Source of the DNA: Sciurus carolinensis
Taxonomy: Eukaryota > Chordata > Mammalia > Rodentia > Sciuridae
Length of the DNA: 64,000 nucleotides
Assembly: GCF_902686445.1 (NCBI RefSeq)
Contig: NC_062215.1
Coordinates: 31,456,750-31,520,749 of the forward strand
Direction of reading: 5' to 3'
Position numbers and translations under genes: made by a program. The notes beneath the pieces were generated by a model. The model had not been told where the DNA came from. It did no database searches and worked only from the letters and a program-made list of their open reading frames with translations. Shown here in pieces: positions 46,016 through 58,302 of the stretch (positions within the stretch are counted from its first letter, which is position 1; each line of letters begins with the position of its first letter).

Positions 46016-46845
46016 AGGAAATAAGCCAGCCCAGACACAAAGCGCGACCCTGGGCAGGTGTCCCAGGGAGACAGGAGACTCTGCCCTTCCCTGGCCGCCA
46101 CCCGTGAGCAGTATCTTAGTCAAGTCAGAGGAACCAGAAACACGGAGACAATCAGACGGGAACTGGACTCCCTGAGTCCGGGTGGGACCCGGATGAGTGC
46201 CCCTGTGTATTTGAGTTTATTTCCTAGCCTTTCCTGGAGCTGCTGGGAGGTTGGCACAAATGGGAGGGTGGGTGGCACTGGACCCAGAGGACCCTAGCAC
46301 TTCTCTCTCTCTGTACCCTTTCTCCAGATCACAACAGGGCAGAGCCCACCCCTTTGTCTTCTCTAGTTGGCAACAAACTCATGAAGGAAAAAGACTCCAG
46401 GTCAAGCCGATGAGCCATACCTTCACCCTTCAGGAATTACGCCCCAGAGAGTTTCCCGGGAGTATGCTGCTTTAGGTTAAAGGCATCCTCATAGAACACT
46501 GATGACAGTACTTTACATACAAGGCCTGAGGTCTCCCTACCGGTTCCAGGGAGGTGTGCAGAGCCCCATTTCTCAGGCAAGGAGAGGGAGCTCTTGAACA
46601 CTCCACCCAGATCCGGATCCGCCTGGCCCCTGGGGTCGGAACCCAGATTCGAACATGCCCCTGTGGATCTGTGGGATTCTAAAATAGATCCTCTTGCTCC
46701 CCCACCCCATGGCCTCTGTCCACATATGTCGAAATATCTTCTCATTCTCATCAGATGCTGGAGTAGGAAGAGGAGGGCCTGGAAGCAGGGGGGTGGGGGG
46801 GGCGAGGTGGGAGGGGGCACCAGGGAACCCCATGCCTCTCTGCCA
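46016..46845. other. Unassigned sequence
   Basis: G-rich run 46788-46818; no gene recognised. Confidence 0.4.
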
Positions 46846-46849
46846 CGAG

Positions 46850-47345
46850 GAGAAACATTCCAGATCCATTTTTCACTGTCGATCTCAGTGTCAGAACACA
46901 AAGGCCTCAGCCAAACCCCTAAACATTTCAAGAGTAACAGAGCTCCAGATTAAATTAATAGCCACGTTCAAACAGAAGCTGCGACGGGGCAATTGCCAAG
47001 TTCTTTCTGCCCCCTTGAGAAAGGGGAGGAAGAAAAATATCAGCCAGAGCCTTCGATCCGGAGCACTGAAATCGGATCCCACCGGGGCGATGCCGCTCTG
47101 GGGAGCTTCGCACAATCTAATCTGTTCACGTTTCCACTCAGTCTGCTCCTTCCTCACTGGGATACCCGGCTCACGGCTTCCCTCCAGCGACAATGAATTG
47201 GTACCAAAGCGATCTGGACTGTTTTGACACCAAGCATCAATTCCACAGCCTCGGTTTTCATCGACAAATCCATTATTCTAGCTCATTACAAGGCCACAGT
47301 GAGTTTTCCCATCAGAATGGAAACTTTCATTCACTGGGCCTTTCA
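46850..47345. promoter_or_regulatory. Candidate conserved noncoding element
   Basis: Repeat-free, moderate GC with several CpGs outside any island. Motifs include AACACAAAGG and TACCAAAGCG (TCF/SOX-like), AGATTAAATTAATAGCC, CACAATCTAATCTG and CGACAATGAATTGG. The quality of the sequence contrasts with decayed flanks. Conservation was not tested. Confidence 0.4.
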
Positions 47346-47926
47346 TTCGCCCAGGAAGGAAAAACAAAGAGAGAGGGGCAGGAGGGAGCGATGCTGAAGT
47401 CAGTAGAGAATGCTCACGTGGGAAGAGAGGGGAAATGTCACCGAGCTGAGCATGCATGGCGGCAGGGAGGGTTTGGGCAGATGATGGGTCTGCAGGGTCT
47501 CCAGCCCAGAGCTGCCCCCCACAGAAGTGTCCCATATCAGGGGGAGAGGAGCAGGCTGGGTTTGCAGGAGATGCAATCAAGCCATAGTTCAAAGCTGTGG
47601 GTTAAAAGCTACTAAGCCACCAACCCCTGTCCTGCAGTGAGGAGGTCGCCCCCATACTATGTGCAACACCTACTGTGCACTGGGACCCGAGGCAGGTGCA
47701 TTGTGTCCTTCCCCCGTTCCTTCCACCAACAGCCAGTATAAGAAGCACCATCCACTTATTCAAAGTTCATGACCACTAAGGGAGATACCTTGGACAACTG
47801 TGGCCTATGTCAAGGAAAGCTGCTCTCCTGAGAGTCTTTTACCTTTTAAATAGAATGAATCCTATAAATGATGTTTTCTGCTTTATTTAGGCCAATCAGA
47901 AGCTGAAAGAACAACTTATCAACTGA

Positions 47927-48127
47927 TTTTTTTTTTTTTTTTTTTTTTTTTTGCTACTGGGGATTGAACCCAGGGGTGCTTAACCACTGAGCTACATTCC
48001 CAACCCTTTTTGTTTTTTAGTTTGAGAAAGGGTTTCACTAAGTTGCCGAGGCTGGTCTTGAGTTTGCAATCCTTCTGCCTCAGCCTCCTACATTGCTGGG
48101 ATTACAGGTATGCACTACTGCACCCAG
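47927..48127 (-). mobile_element. Dimeric ID-B1 SINE, antisense, full length
   Basis: A T26 run, inverted ID (GGGGATTGAACCCAGGGGTG ... ACCACTGAGCTACATTCCC), linker, then inverted B1 to CTGCACCCAGC. Imperfect duplication CTTATCAACTGATTTT / CTTACCAACCAATTTT. Confidence 0.93.
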
Positions 48128-48384
48128 CTTACCAACCAATTTTAATAATTGTGCAAGGCTCCAAGCTGTGTATGTTTATGTACTAACATCGCCCTAGCTA
48201 TATATTTCTGTTCAACACTTATTTCCTTTTCGCCATGATTTCTTTAATATACTACTTCTCTTTAATATACTACATCTCTTTTCCTTCCTAGGAAGGAAAG
48301 AAGTATCAAATTAATCCATTATTCAATAGAAGAACAAAGTGCAAAAACTCGGTTTCATCCTCACAAGATCCTGTTGCCATAGTG

Positions 48385-48535
48385 ATCATGGTCCTCATGT
48401 TTTGGATGAGAAGATACAGGCACAGAGAGCTTAAGTCACTTATCCAAGGTCATGCAGCTAGTAAGGAACATCAACAGAATGCCAACCCAATTTCTCTCAC
48501 TTCAAAGCCACACTCTTCCCACTGTCCTGCAGTGA
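48385..48535 (-). mobile_element. MIR SINE, antisense
   Basis: TTTGGATGAGAAGATACAGG, ACTTATCCAAGGTCATGCAG, CTAGTAAGGAACATC. Confidence 0.8.
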
Positions 48536-49204
48536 TAGACAATTCCCCCATAAAGCTGCCCCTGACCTTCTGTTCTGCGTGGGGGGTGGGGGGCAGACGC
48601 TCTCAAGGTCTCAAGATCTTTCAGAGTCCAAAAGTAGAGCCCTAGAACCAGCAACTGCTCCCATCTCCCCTTTCACCCAGGATAGGACGAGAGGACACAG
48701 GTGCAGGCTCGGACGCATGGCCTCCTCGCCAGCACAAGCCAGGCCAGTCCTGAGGCAGCATGTCAAGGCCTTGGCGCCTTCTTTCTGGAGCCCGTGTGTG
48801 CTAGGAGAGAAGCCTCATGCATGTGTTTCTGATTTGCATGCATCCCGCCCGGTCTCCACACAGCCATTCCAAGTCCGAGAAGCTGCGGGAGACTTTTTTT
48901 TTTTTTAACACCCCTCCCTTTTCTCTTCCTATCCCTCTCTCTCTCTGACAGCTTTTCTCTTTGAATCAGAGAACTAAACTCTGCCAAGTGAAAATGTAAC
49001 TCAAACCTCAAAGGGCTCAACAGCGGCTAGAAACTCACAAGGCATGATCACCCCAGAGATGCCGGCAGGGCTCCTGCTGGGCACAGCTCTCTGCTGGCCA
49101 GAGGTGGGGGAAAGCTCTCCCGGTCCGGGTAGGTTTGATAATGTATCTCGTTGTCCTTGCGCCTTATCCCCTAAAAGTAGAAGTGACTCCTCTACTTTAG
49201 AGGT
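48536..49204. other. Unassigned sequence
   Basis: A T13 run at 48894-48906; no gene recognised. Confidence 0.4.
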
Positions 49205-49405
49205 GAGAACGAGAGGCTTCAGGGTTAAGAAGACTTTCATTTATTTAGTGCCCACCCAGTGCAGAATACCTCCTTGTATCTGTGTCTCAGTCCATCCTCC
49301 CACAGCCCAGGGAGGTGCCGGAGGCACCTTGAGATCCAAAGAGGTTTCCATCTTTCCTTCATCACGCCCCCACCTAAGAGGTGAAGTCAGAACTCAAACC
49401 CATTT
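49205..49405 (-). mobile_element. MIR-like SINE, antisense, diverged
   Basis: CATTTATTTAGTGCCCACCC, then CTAAGAGGTGAAGTCAGAAC with TCAAACCC. Confidence 0.5.
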
Positions 49406-50097
49406 TTTTCCCACCCTACGGTAGGACATCAGGGGAATGGGGAGGGGGCACCTCAAGAGGTGCTGGGAGGCCAATGGGTACATGCAGGTAAAACCACCCA
49501 GTGTTCCTCCTGGAGCACCACAAACCCACAAGAGGCAGCAAACTGAGCTGGAGTTCGCAGCCCTGCCAGGGAGGACTTCGATGGTCCAGGCAGGAACTCC
49601 CATTCAGAGATGGCTTCCTCGAGGAGCTGATCCTGGGCTGACCAGGCTGGGTCAGGTAGAACAGGAGGTTCCCCTGACATAAAACTAATTAGGGCAGAGT
49701 CCTATGTCAACGTTTGCACTGGGAATCTCAGCTGCTCCCCACCCTGTTCTGTCCCACCCTTTATTTCAACAGTGGAGGGTAATACCCTTTGGGAGGTCAA
49801 GGAACCCTAAAAGAAATTGATGAAAGCTTCCCCTACCCCAAAGGCACATCGACACGGAGTTACATACACGTAGACTCCCACTGAAGAACCTTGGTCTAAT
49901 GCATTGCATTGTGGATGTCTACTCTGCATAGTCCAGGTATGTGGATTAATCCACATACTGGTATGTTGATTATCCAAAATGGCTTCCACTCATTTCTCTT
50001 TATTACTGTCAACCAATTAAACAATATGTTATATGCTAAGCTCCACAAAGTTACATAAGCTGACTTTTTCCTCTGTGAGCATGACAGGCATTTTCTA

Positions 50098-50597
50098 ACA
50101 TGGCTCCCAATGGACCCCTCTCCTCAAATTCATGCCTTTCATCATCCCTGACCCTTGAGGTGGGCTGGACCTAGCAATTCTCTTCTAATGAATATGGAGG
50201 CCCCTTCCAAGGTTAGGTTTCAAAAAGATTCTGGCACCTGCCTTGTTCACCTCCTTTTGCCCTCTTGCTTATTGGCTCCCCGTGGAGGCCAGTTGCCATG
50301 TTATGAACTACCTTGTGGAGAGGACAGCTTCCTGCTATCAGCCCTCAGTCCACCCGCCTGCAAGGTGCGGAATCCTACCCACAACCTCCTGAGTAGGACT
50401 GAACGCGTGTTCTTCCACTTATGTCTTGAGATGAGAGTAGCCTCAGCTGTAGCCCCAATATCAAAGACCCTGAGTGGGAGAATTCTGCTAAGCTACCCTA
50501 AATCCTGCTCCACAGAAACTGTTATATAACAAATATTTAATGCTGTGACCACCAGTTGAGGAGCAACTTAGTAGAAAACCAGAGATAACTAATACTG
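50098..50597 (+). mobile_element. MaLR (MLT1-like) LTR, sense, near full length
   Basis: CTGACCCTTGAGGTGGGCTG, TTGGCTCCCCGTGGAGGCCA, AGCTACCCTAAATCCTGCTC, CACAGAAACTGTTATATAAC, ending AGAGATAACTAATACTG. Confidence 0.65.
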
Positions 50598-50629
50598 ATA
50601 ACTAATCTGATATCCTGTAGAATATCTGC

Positions 50630-50760
50630 TCTTTGTCAATGATTCTGCTCTTTGCAAGGAACTGAGATGAAAAAGATCCACCCCATACTCTTAGATGTTC
50701 CCAATCCATGAGTCAGCTTGAAGAACAGATCACTATAACTCACCTACATAAACATTAGAG
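50630..50760 (-). mobile_element. L2 LINE fragment, antisense
   Basis: CTCTTTGCAAGGAACTGAGA, then CCATACTCTTAGATGTTCC. Confidence 0.4.
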
Positions 50761-50980
50761 TAAAACTATTATTCATTGACAGAGTAAACAAACTATAAAA
50801 ATCCATTGTCCAAGGCAAGTAACATGGACAAACCCAAAGTTAAGAGGAGGGGAAATACACCCCACCCCTTTAATAGAGGACCTACAAGGTCACATGCCAA
50901 AACATGTAGCTTCAGGAAGGAATGAAAAATCAGGGCTCCAAAGGCAATCACTCCAAAGGGCTTTGGCAGTTTAGGAAGAC

Positions 50981-51022
50981 AAACACACACATACACACAC
51001 TCACACACACACTCACACACAT
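50981..51022 (+). repeat. (AC)n-rich microsatellite
   Basis: AC units interrupted by AT and TC. Confidence 0.95.
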
Positions 51023-51029
51023 TAATGTA

Positions 51030-51165
51030 TGCATCAAGAAGATACTGGAAGGAAATGTATCAAATATTGACACCAGATGATGAGGGATCCCACACTCCTT
51101 CTTTGCAATTTTTCCATCTCCAAATATTCCACAATGAGCATGTTTACACTTAAAGTAAGGGGAAA
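51030..51165 (+). mobile_element. Old L1 (L1M-type) 3' end, sense
   Basis: AAGATACTGGAAGGAAATGT, AATTTTTCCATCTCCAAATA and CCACAATGAGCATGTTTACA are standard ancient L1 3'UTR text. Confidence 0.7.
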
Positions 51166-52565
51166 AAATGTTACTAAAAATACAAGAAGGACTCTTGGAC
51201 CGTGAAGGAAGGAGAAATTATTTCTGACTGAGAGAGCCAGAGAAGGCACTGACGGCAGGTAAACAGGAGCTGGTGTTGAAGGATGAGATGTTCTTCAACA
51301 GGGCAGAGGCGTGCTGAGGCCATTTTGGATCCAGAAAACAGAAGCAGCCACTAATCCAGGAAGGGACTTGGACTTAACTCATTTTATCCCAGGGTTCCGG
51401 ATGGGGAACACCTATAAAAACTTAAACTGAGCAACAGATATACCACTTAGGGTGATTTGGAAGTAATATTTGAATATGCCCCATATTCACAGAATTGGAA
51501 ATGCGGGACTTAAGGGTTATAGCTGTGACTACAGGATATGCACCTTAGTCAGGTGTGCTGATAGCCAAGTGATTAAGTAGTGGTGAACTCACCTTACTGA
51601 GGGCATAGTAGGGAGGAAGTGGAAATTATTGGAGAATTTTAAATATCAGAGACAGAAGGACCTTTAGGAAACAGATGAGCCCCTTCATTTCGTCAGGTTG
51701 AACATATAAAGTTGATGGTAGTTGATCACCTTTGACCTAGGAAAGTAGACATTTCATAGGGTTCGACCTAATAACAATGAAGAAACCGGACCTAAAGAGG
51801 GTGAGCAATTTTTGCACAGACGCAGAAAAAGTGAGGGGCACAACCAGGACCTGTTCTGTGTCACTCAAGAGCAAGGAATGGAGGATGAATGTAACCAGCT
51901 CAAGTTCTTCTGTGGGGAGTTCTGAGGAGAGCAGGTTGGTACAGAGCCTCCAGGAACTTCGGAAATGCTAACCTTGGAGGCCTTCACTACCTGCACTCCA
52001 GCAGCCTTCTAGAAAAGCGAGTGCTTCGTATTCACCAGCATCTTCATTCCAGCAGCTACATCTAACTGTCTTTCAAGTCCTTCTGCTGATGGAGTTGCAG
52101 TGAGTGAGCAGAGGCTTGGGAGTCCCTTGTGGCAGAGACAGCATCTCTTCTCTGTGGCATCGACAGGTCATTCCCCAATTCTAGGACATGGTCAAGTTCA
52201 AACATGTCTGCCAAATTCACTACCAGCTGTGTCTTCTTTTCCACCCTCCTGGACTGTGGGGCTTCAGTCAACCGTCATCCCTTTGTCCCCTACTCTCTCC
52301 GGGTCAGAAGAAGTCTCCCTGATCTTGTTCCATAACTTTTATTTTTAATTAAGAAGCTTTGAGTGGAGGGAGGGGTGGAGAGGAACCAGGGTAGGGATGG
52401 GGTGGCTGTGGAGGGGCCCTGAAGCTCAGGGGTAGCTCCACTGATCCACTGTTTGTATTGCATTTAGAAAACACCAGTTTTTATAAGAAAACAAGGGGCA
52501 AATCCATCCCCAACCGGGGGGATTTGGGAGCAAGCATTAGCTTCCTAAGAGGGCTCACAAGTTTA
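51166..52565. other. Unassigned sequence
   Basis: No gene recognised; possible decayed L2 antisense around 51240-51370. Confidence 0.35.
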
Positions 52566-52612
52566 TACTTAGTCTCTCTCTCTTTCTCTCTCTCTGACAC
52601 ACACACACACCC
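52566..52612 (+). repeat. Compound (TC)n(AC)n microsatellite
   Basis: CT-rich block followed by ACACACACAC. Confidence 0.92.
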
Positions 52613-53524
52613 CTTTCGTATCAAGCACCAGGTTGAGCAGGTCAGAAAGGAATGGTACCATTGTTCCCTGTTTATGCCTGCTTTTCAAGAGGTTGCCCCA
52701 GAAAGTGCCTTCTCTACCCTTCCCCTACCTGAAAATGAGATTAGAACTTGCCCTTGATTTTGTCCCAGGACCAGTCCAGCTCAGAATGCTCACAGCAGGG
52801 CCATTCAACACTCACTAATCATTTCTTCCTATCTTCCCATGAGATTATAATACTCTGGGCTCTGGCTCCTGGTACAGCCTGACTGTGTTAGGCCCCGACA
52901 CGCTCCAGCCACTACGAAATACCCTGGAAAAAATAGGCTCTGGGAGAAAAGATCTCCTTAGGGAGCAGCAGCCTCAAACTCCTATTTCACCAAAGCGACT
53001 GGCAGGGATGGGGGAGGGAGCAGAGGGACTGAGTGGACATGGAAGATGTCCTTCCTACGTCCTCTGCAACCTTCAGGAGACTGTCCTAATGCGGGATGCT
53101 CATCAAGGGGGACTCTTGAGAATGACTCCCCCTCCTTGACAGGTCCAGGCTAGGAGTCCAGCAGTGGCCTAGTCCCTAGGGAGTCTCATCTGCAAAGTGC
53201 CCAAACCTCTCCTGAAGAGTCACTTGTCACCTTCACCTCCTGCCCTCCTTCCAGTTGCCTCCAGCCAAGCTCAGGCCTGGAACCCACTTGCCTCTCTCTG
53301 TCTTCCCAGCTCTTGTTTCCACCAAACAGAGCTCCTCCTGAATGTGGCCTGTCGCACGAAAGCCCCAGAGAGAGGTTGCCTCTCTGATTCTTTCCAGCTG
53401 TCAGAGGAGCCAGCTAAGAATAACTGCACCCAAAATAGCGCCTGGGATGATTTAGGTGTGGCTCAGCCCAGAGGCAGGTGGATGGACTAAATGACCTTTA
53501 GAAGTTTCTTCTACTCCTTGGATA
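52613..53524. other. Unassigned sequence
   Basis: No gene or clear repeat recognised. Confidence 0.4.
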
Positions 53525-53635
53525 CCTTGTTCATGCAACAAAAATATACTACACCTACTATGTGCCGGGCATTATGCTAGGTGCTGGGGATGCGTGGAGC
53601 TCTCAGCCCTCTGAGTAAAACCACAGACCTACCTC
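53525..53635 (-). mobile_element. L2 LINE end, antisense
   Basis: CACCTACTATGTGCCGGGCA, TTATGCTAGGTGCTGGGG. Confidence 0.75.
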
Positions 53636-54465
53636 GGCCCCCACCTCCACTCCTGCCATAGTCTGGGTCAGAAGGTTCCGCCTCAGTTCCACAGCTCTGT
53701 GTTCAGACCCTGGCTCAGAACACAGTGTTCTACTTCTCCATCTCTCAAGAGCTCTTCTGCTAGATTCTGAGACCTGGAGACCAGAATCTCCAGGACTCGG
53801 TACGTTGTCTGGCCCGCTGGAGATGCAGAATAAAGACTGGTAGATGGATGAATGGACAGACAGATGGACAGACAAGAAGGTGGGCGGATCAAGTACCTTA
53901 CTTTGTAGACACATTGATCAGTGTGGATCTCCTTCCATCTGCTGCTTTCTTTGATCCTATTTGGTTTGGCTCCACTTTATCAGTCTGGGCCGGGTAAAGA
54001 TGGACTACAAGACATCCACAGTGAACACATGAGATCACAGGCATGCTGGCTCTGGTTCCCACATCCATGGCCTCTTTCCTGCTAAGTCCAGACACACCCT
54101 CAGAATCCTTCTCAGCACTGTCCTGGGGACATTTGCAGTTGGCCCCTGGAGGCATGAGGTATGCCAAAGCCTACTTGCCATCCATGAACAGGGAGATCAG
54201 CAGAAGCAGAGGCAAAGTTCTGATAGGCTGCTGAGACCAAACGACAGGTGTGACACCCCTAAAACAGTCTTATCACAGACAGGCCTCCCACATTTAACTA
54301 ATACTAAGCCGTACTTGCAAAATATACGAACATTTTCATTCAGATGCTAGTTCATGGTTTTGTTCCGTATATTGACTAATGAATTGCTTACTCATCTCTG
54401 CAAGAAGCACCAAAATTCCCAAGTGCCCCAGGGAATCCCAGAATTTCCAAAGTCGGCCCTGGAGA
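53636..54465. other. Unassigned sequence
   Basis: A loose GACAGATGGATGAATGGACA-type run near 53840-53875. No gene recognised. Confidence 0.4.
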
Positions 54466-54650
54466 GAATCAAATGCTAATCATGTCACTCTCACTCCAAT
54501 GACTCTCCATCACCTGCATTACAAAACCCCAGCTCCTCACCAGGCATTCCAGACCATCCATAGCACCCAAGACAGTCACAGTGGACTCTTGCCAGGGTGC
54601 CAGCCCACGAAAGGCTTCACCTTCACGCTCCTTCCCCAGAAGGTTCACTT
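54466..54650 (+). mobile_element. L2 LINE fragment, sense
   Basis: ATGTCACTCTCACTCCAATG, CATTACAAAACCCCAGCTCC, CAGGCATTCCAGACCATCC. Confidence 0.55.
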
Positions 54651-54671
54651 CCCCTCTCCAACTAGTTTGAA

Positions 54672-54758
54672 TTTTTTTTTTTTTTTTTTTTTTTTTTTGG
54701 CAGTGCTGGGAATTGAACCCAGCAAGCACTTTCCCAACTGAGCTATCTCCCCAGCCCT
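54672..54758 (-). mobile_element. ID SINE, antisense, internally deleted
   Basis: A T27 run, then inverted ID from GGCAGTGCTGGGAATTGAAC to TGAGCTATCTCCCCAGCCCT. Compared with copies at 27785 and 61936 it lacks about 17 bases between the GCTTGC and CTGGGTTC blocks, that is, between the Pol III boxes. Confidence 0.9.
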
Positions 54759-55089
54759 TAAATCTGCTCATTCTTATGACAATATGAGAACAAGCTTCCG
54801 ATGAATGATTCTTTTTTAAAAACAAATGCAATCGTGTATATTCAATATGACAACATACATTGTGACAGTAGCTATGGACAAACCACCCATACTCAGGAGG
54901 GAAGCTGACAAGAAATGCCACAAAAGGCCAAGAAAACTTGACTGGGTGGTATGGAAATGTGAGCGCTGTTTTTCTTTCTTCTCTTTTCCAAATGGTCTCT
55001 GAAATAATTCTTTGCTTCTTTGCTTCTAGAATGAGATCATTTGATGCAGTCAATATCTATCGTGGGAATAAAGATCTTTTTTAAAAAAC

Positions 55090-56000
55090 TTACACCTTGA
55101 TCACAGTCCAGTCCAAATGCTATCAGCTGCCCGATGCCTGCCCTCATCGCACGCACCCTGCCATCCCATTTCCATGAGGCGCAGGGGCTTCCTTTGTGAG
55201 TTCCATACTCCTTTTGAGGAGTACCACAATGGTCATGTTTCCAGCCTGCACTGACGTTGTTAAATGTAATATGAAATGAGTTAATATGCTCTCATTAATA
55301 TTGTTGGACTCCTCTCAATTGTGCACAACCCCCAAAGCATTCTAAGTCCCGGGCAATTATTTGACAAGCACTTAAAAGACCAAAATGTAGGAACCTTCAG
55401 GGTGGGGACTAACTAGATCTTCTAATACACAGTGGCCTTTAAAACAAGTACAATCAATCACTTAGGTAATTAATTTGTGGGAAATATGAAAACCAACGCT
55501 TGGCTGCAAGCTGTACCCTCATTCTGTGGGATTTGAGCATTCAGTCAGTTGCATGAAGAATTAGGTGTGCCCATGCCACCAACAATAATAAGAGAACAGG
55601 CCTTCACTCTCGGCCGAGACTGCGGAATTACCCATCAGACTCACACAGGTACAGCATAATTGGTGGAGGATTATTTGTTTGAACTTGCAAAATGGATTTC
55701 TTAAATGTTTGAGCTGGTGCTAGAAGTGTTTTCAAAGTGCCTGCATACTCGTCTTAAATACACACATTATTAAGGGATTTCATTTGACATTTAACAATTT
55801 TGTATATTAATATTCCCCTCTTTCCCCTAAATGACCTAATCCATCTAAATCCACAGCATCAAAAGTCATTACACAAAAAGAACAAGATGTTGCCAGAGCC
55901 ACTATGGCCCGGCATTGAATTTGCGTGAGCTGAGATGATTCAGGCAGATTTATATCCTGTTATTTCCTGAACTCGGAGCAAAACCTCACAGGTTCAAGAC
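55090..56000. promoter_or_regulatory. Large candidate conserved noncoding block
   Basis: About 0.9 kb with no repeat and dense AT-rich transcription-factor-like sites: CTCATTAATATTGTTGG, GGGCAATTATTTGAC, CAATCAATCACTTAGG, GTAATTAATTTGTGGG, CAACAATAATAAG, AGCATAATTGGTGG, GGATTATTTGTTTG, TATATTAATATTCC. This is the strongest enhancer-like texture in the window, 45 kb downstream of NOG. Conservation was not tested. Confidence 0.5.
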
Positions 56001-56100
56001 TTTGAAAGCATTTGTCTGAGCAATCTCACTTCATCACTTTGAAAGGGATGGAGTTTCTACTCTCTGCTTAAGCAGGAGTGCCTACATGAGAAGGAAAAAT

Positions 56101-56152
56101 TCCTCTCTCTCTCCTCTCTCTCTCTCTCTCTCCCTCTCTCTCTGTCTCTTCT
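56101..56152 (+). repeat. (TC)n low-complexity tract
   Basis: CTCTCTCTCC-type units. Confidence 0.9.
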
Positions 56153-57889
56153 ATTGGAGTATAAACTCCAAGGTGAAATCCAAGGCCCTTTCCTGGGAAG
56201 ATGGGGTCTTTTCTTAATCTTCCCTCCACTGGAAAACTTTCTTTTATGTCTTCTCTAGGTTCCCATGACATGAGCTGCAGAGTGTAGGTGGCACTTGGAC
56301 TCTGATATTATTACTTTGTTCTTCTCAGTAGCAAATGACATAAAAGGTCAGGCTACAGTAGTGGTTTTAAATCATTTTTGAGTCACACACACTGTTGAGA
56401 AAGCTCCATATTCTCTCCCTAAGGAAAATCAGATATGTGCATGCATGCAAAATTTTTCTTGCAAAAATAGGTGGTTCACATGGTGAATTACTCAGCCCCT
56501 GGGTTCTTCCAAGGATCTCTGAACTCCAGCCTAAGTATCCCTGATCCAAACAGCTAACACTTGAATGATCCTTTGGTCAAATCTTTCTCTTGTTTGACAA
56601 CTTAAAAAGGTGAATACCAAAAAAAAAAAAAAAATGTATTGTCAATGTGGCTTATCACTCTTGTTCAAAAGAAAGAAAAAAAAATGTATTGTCTGTCCAA
56701 CTTACCAGAAACATATTTCGACTTCTTGTTTCCAAATTTTAATTTTCACCCACTCCCAATGGGGAAACTGCACTTTGAAAACGCTGATTCTATTTGTTGT
56801 TTTCAAAACTAATTTGTTCACGTTAATTCCTTTGTTTGTTTTACCATTTGCGTGGACAGATTACTGACTGGGTTCAAAGGGCCTGCCTGCAGTCTGGATG
56901 TTGCCACGTCTAGACATCTAAAGGAACGGTCCAGAGGATTTCATGAGTCACGCCAGGATTCTCATGCGAGCCCCAGGGTGGGGTGGGGGGCACATCTCAG
57001 CATCTCAGAACACATTTCAGTAGACCTATTGTTTCCATGATACAAACTACAAAGAGTTGAGCCTGCCACATCTTCCAGTCTGGTGGTGCTGAGCAGAAGA
57101 CGAGGGCGGAAGTGCTGCAGGAATTTTTAAAAGGAGTTTCTTAACCGCTGAGATAGTAGGGATTTAAAGGGTTAGCTTCATGTTTTGTTCCCACCCCTCT
57201 ACCTTTGAGCGGGAAGCTCTTAGGAGCAAATGTTTCATCAAATATCCTGAGTTATTAATAAATTTTTAGAACAAAAGCACAAATGCTGTCACACCTAAGT
57301 GTGAACCTGGCCAGAATCCAAGGTCTCTTTCACCTGGAAGAATCTATGAGGCCAGCGTTTGGATCTTGCCTGACACCTCTGCTCCCATCCTTTCTTACTG
57401 CATCTCAGCCTTCTTCCGCATTGGGATGTCGGCTGATGTGATAAGGGACAGAATGACCAGTGGGCACAAGGGCGGCACAATCTCCTCCTGGCATCTTTAT
57501 TCTCAGCCTGAAAGGGAGCGGGTAGGGCTTGAGCTCGCCTGTGCAGATTTTTTTGTGTGGAATAAGACACCCACTCTGGGAGGACTGTTTAGAGCTCTCC
57601 ACCCCAGGCTGGCTCAGTCCTGCGGGTTCAAGCACTGGCAATGAGAAGGATGGGATTTCAGCCTTTGCCCAGACCTGGTGCTTTTGATCAGTTAATAGAC
57701 CAAACAGCCTTGGAGCATGCGTCTCCTCAAGTCTCAGTCATTCTTCTTGGAAAGGACTTTGTCCTATGACCATAGGGGCCAAAGACCCCAAACAGGGCAA
57801 AGGTCAAATGGGTTAGAGCTCATGGACCCCGTTCTCCATTGCTGGTGTCACTGATTGTCATCTTCATTTAATTAACATGTGTTCAATAA
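56153..57889. other. Unassigned; short duplicated A-rich motif at 56619-56693
   Basis: A-run plus TGTATTGTC occurs at 56626-56643 and 56676-56693, 50 bases apart. A repeat-free patch at 57060-57290 (TTTTTAAAAGGAGTTTC, GAGTTATTAATAAATTT) could be regulatory. No gene recognised. Confidence 0.4.
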
Positions 57890-58095
57890 GCCCTTTCCAC
57901 CCACCAGCCACATGAAGCATCACATTGCATTGGTTTTCATTTGCTTCTTACAAAATCTCAGCAAAGTGGTCATTGTTATGCCCAATTCATAGGAAAGAAA
58001 ACAGGCTCAGAAGGATGAGATCATTTGCTCAAGGTCATAAGGATAACGAAAGGCCGGGTTGGGACACAAACCCACTTGCGTCTGACTCCAGAGTC
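57890..58095 (-). mobile_element. MIR SINE, antisense
   Basis: TATGCCCAATTCATAGGAAA, GAAAACAGGCTCAGAAGG, TTGCTCAAGGTCATAAGGAT. Confidence 0.8.
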
Positions 58096-58116
58096 TGACC
58101 CATCCCATAGTTAGCT

Positions 58117-58302
58117 CAGTGGTTGGCAAACCTGATTGGGTTGGAACCACCTGCAGGGCATTTAAACCATGCCCATGCTCAGTCCTCACCCAGAGAGTCT
58201 CAGTTCATTGGCCTGGGTGGAGTCAGGCATCAGGATTTGTACTGTTGATGTTTTAAATCTTCCCTGGTGAGTCTAGTATGCAGCCAGGGTTAAGAACCAC
58301 AG
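58117..58302 (+). mobile_element. MER5A-like hAT-Charlie DNA transposon
   Basis: Starts CAGTGGTTGGCAAACCTGAT, contains GGAACCACCTGCAGGGCATT, and ends GGGTTAAGAACCACAG, an inverted counterpart of the start. Length about 186 bp fits the family. Target duplication is not visible. Confidence 0.8.

Noticed and set aside
54469..55053. A 194-codon minus-strand gene
   Set aside because: The frame crosses an L2 fragment and an ID SINE with its T-run, giving a poly-Lys stretch.
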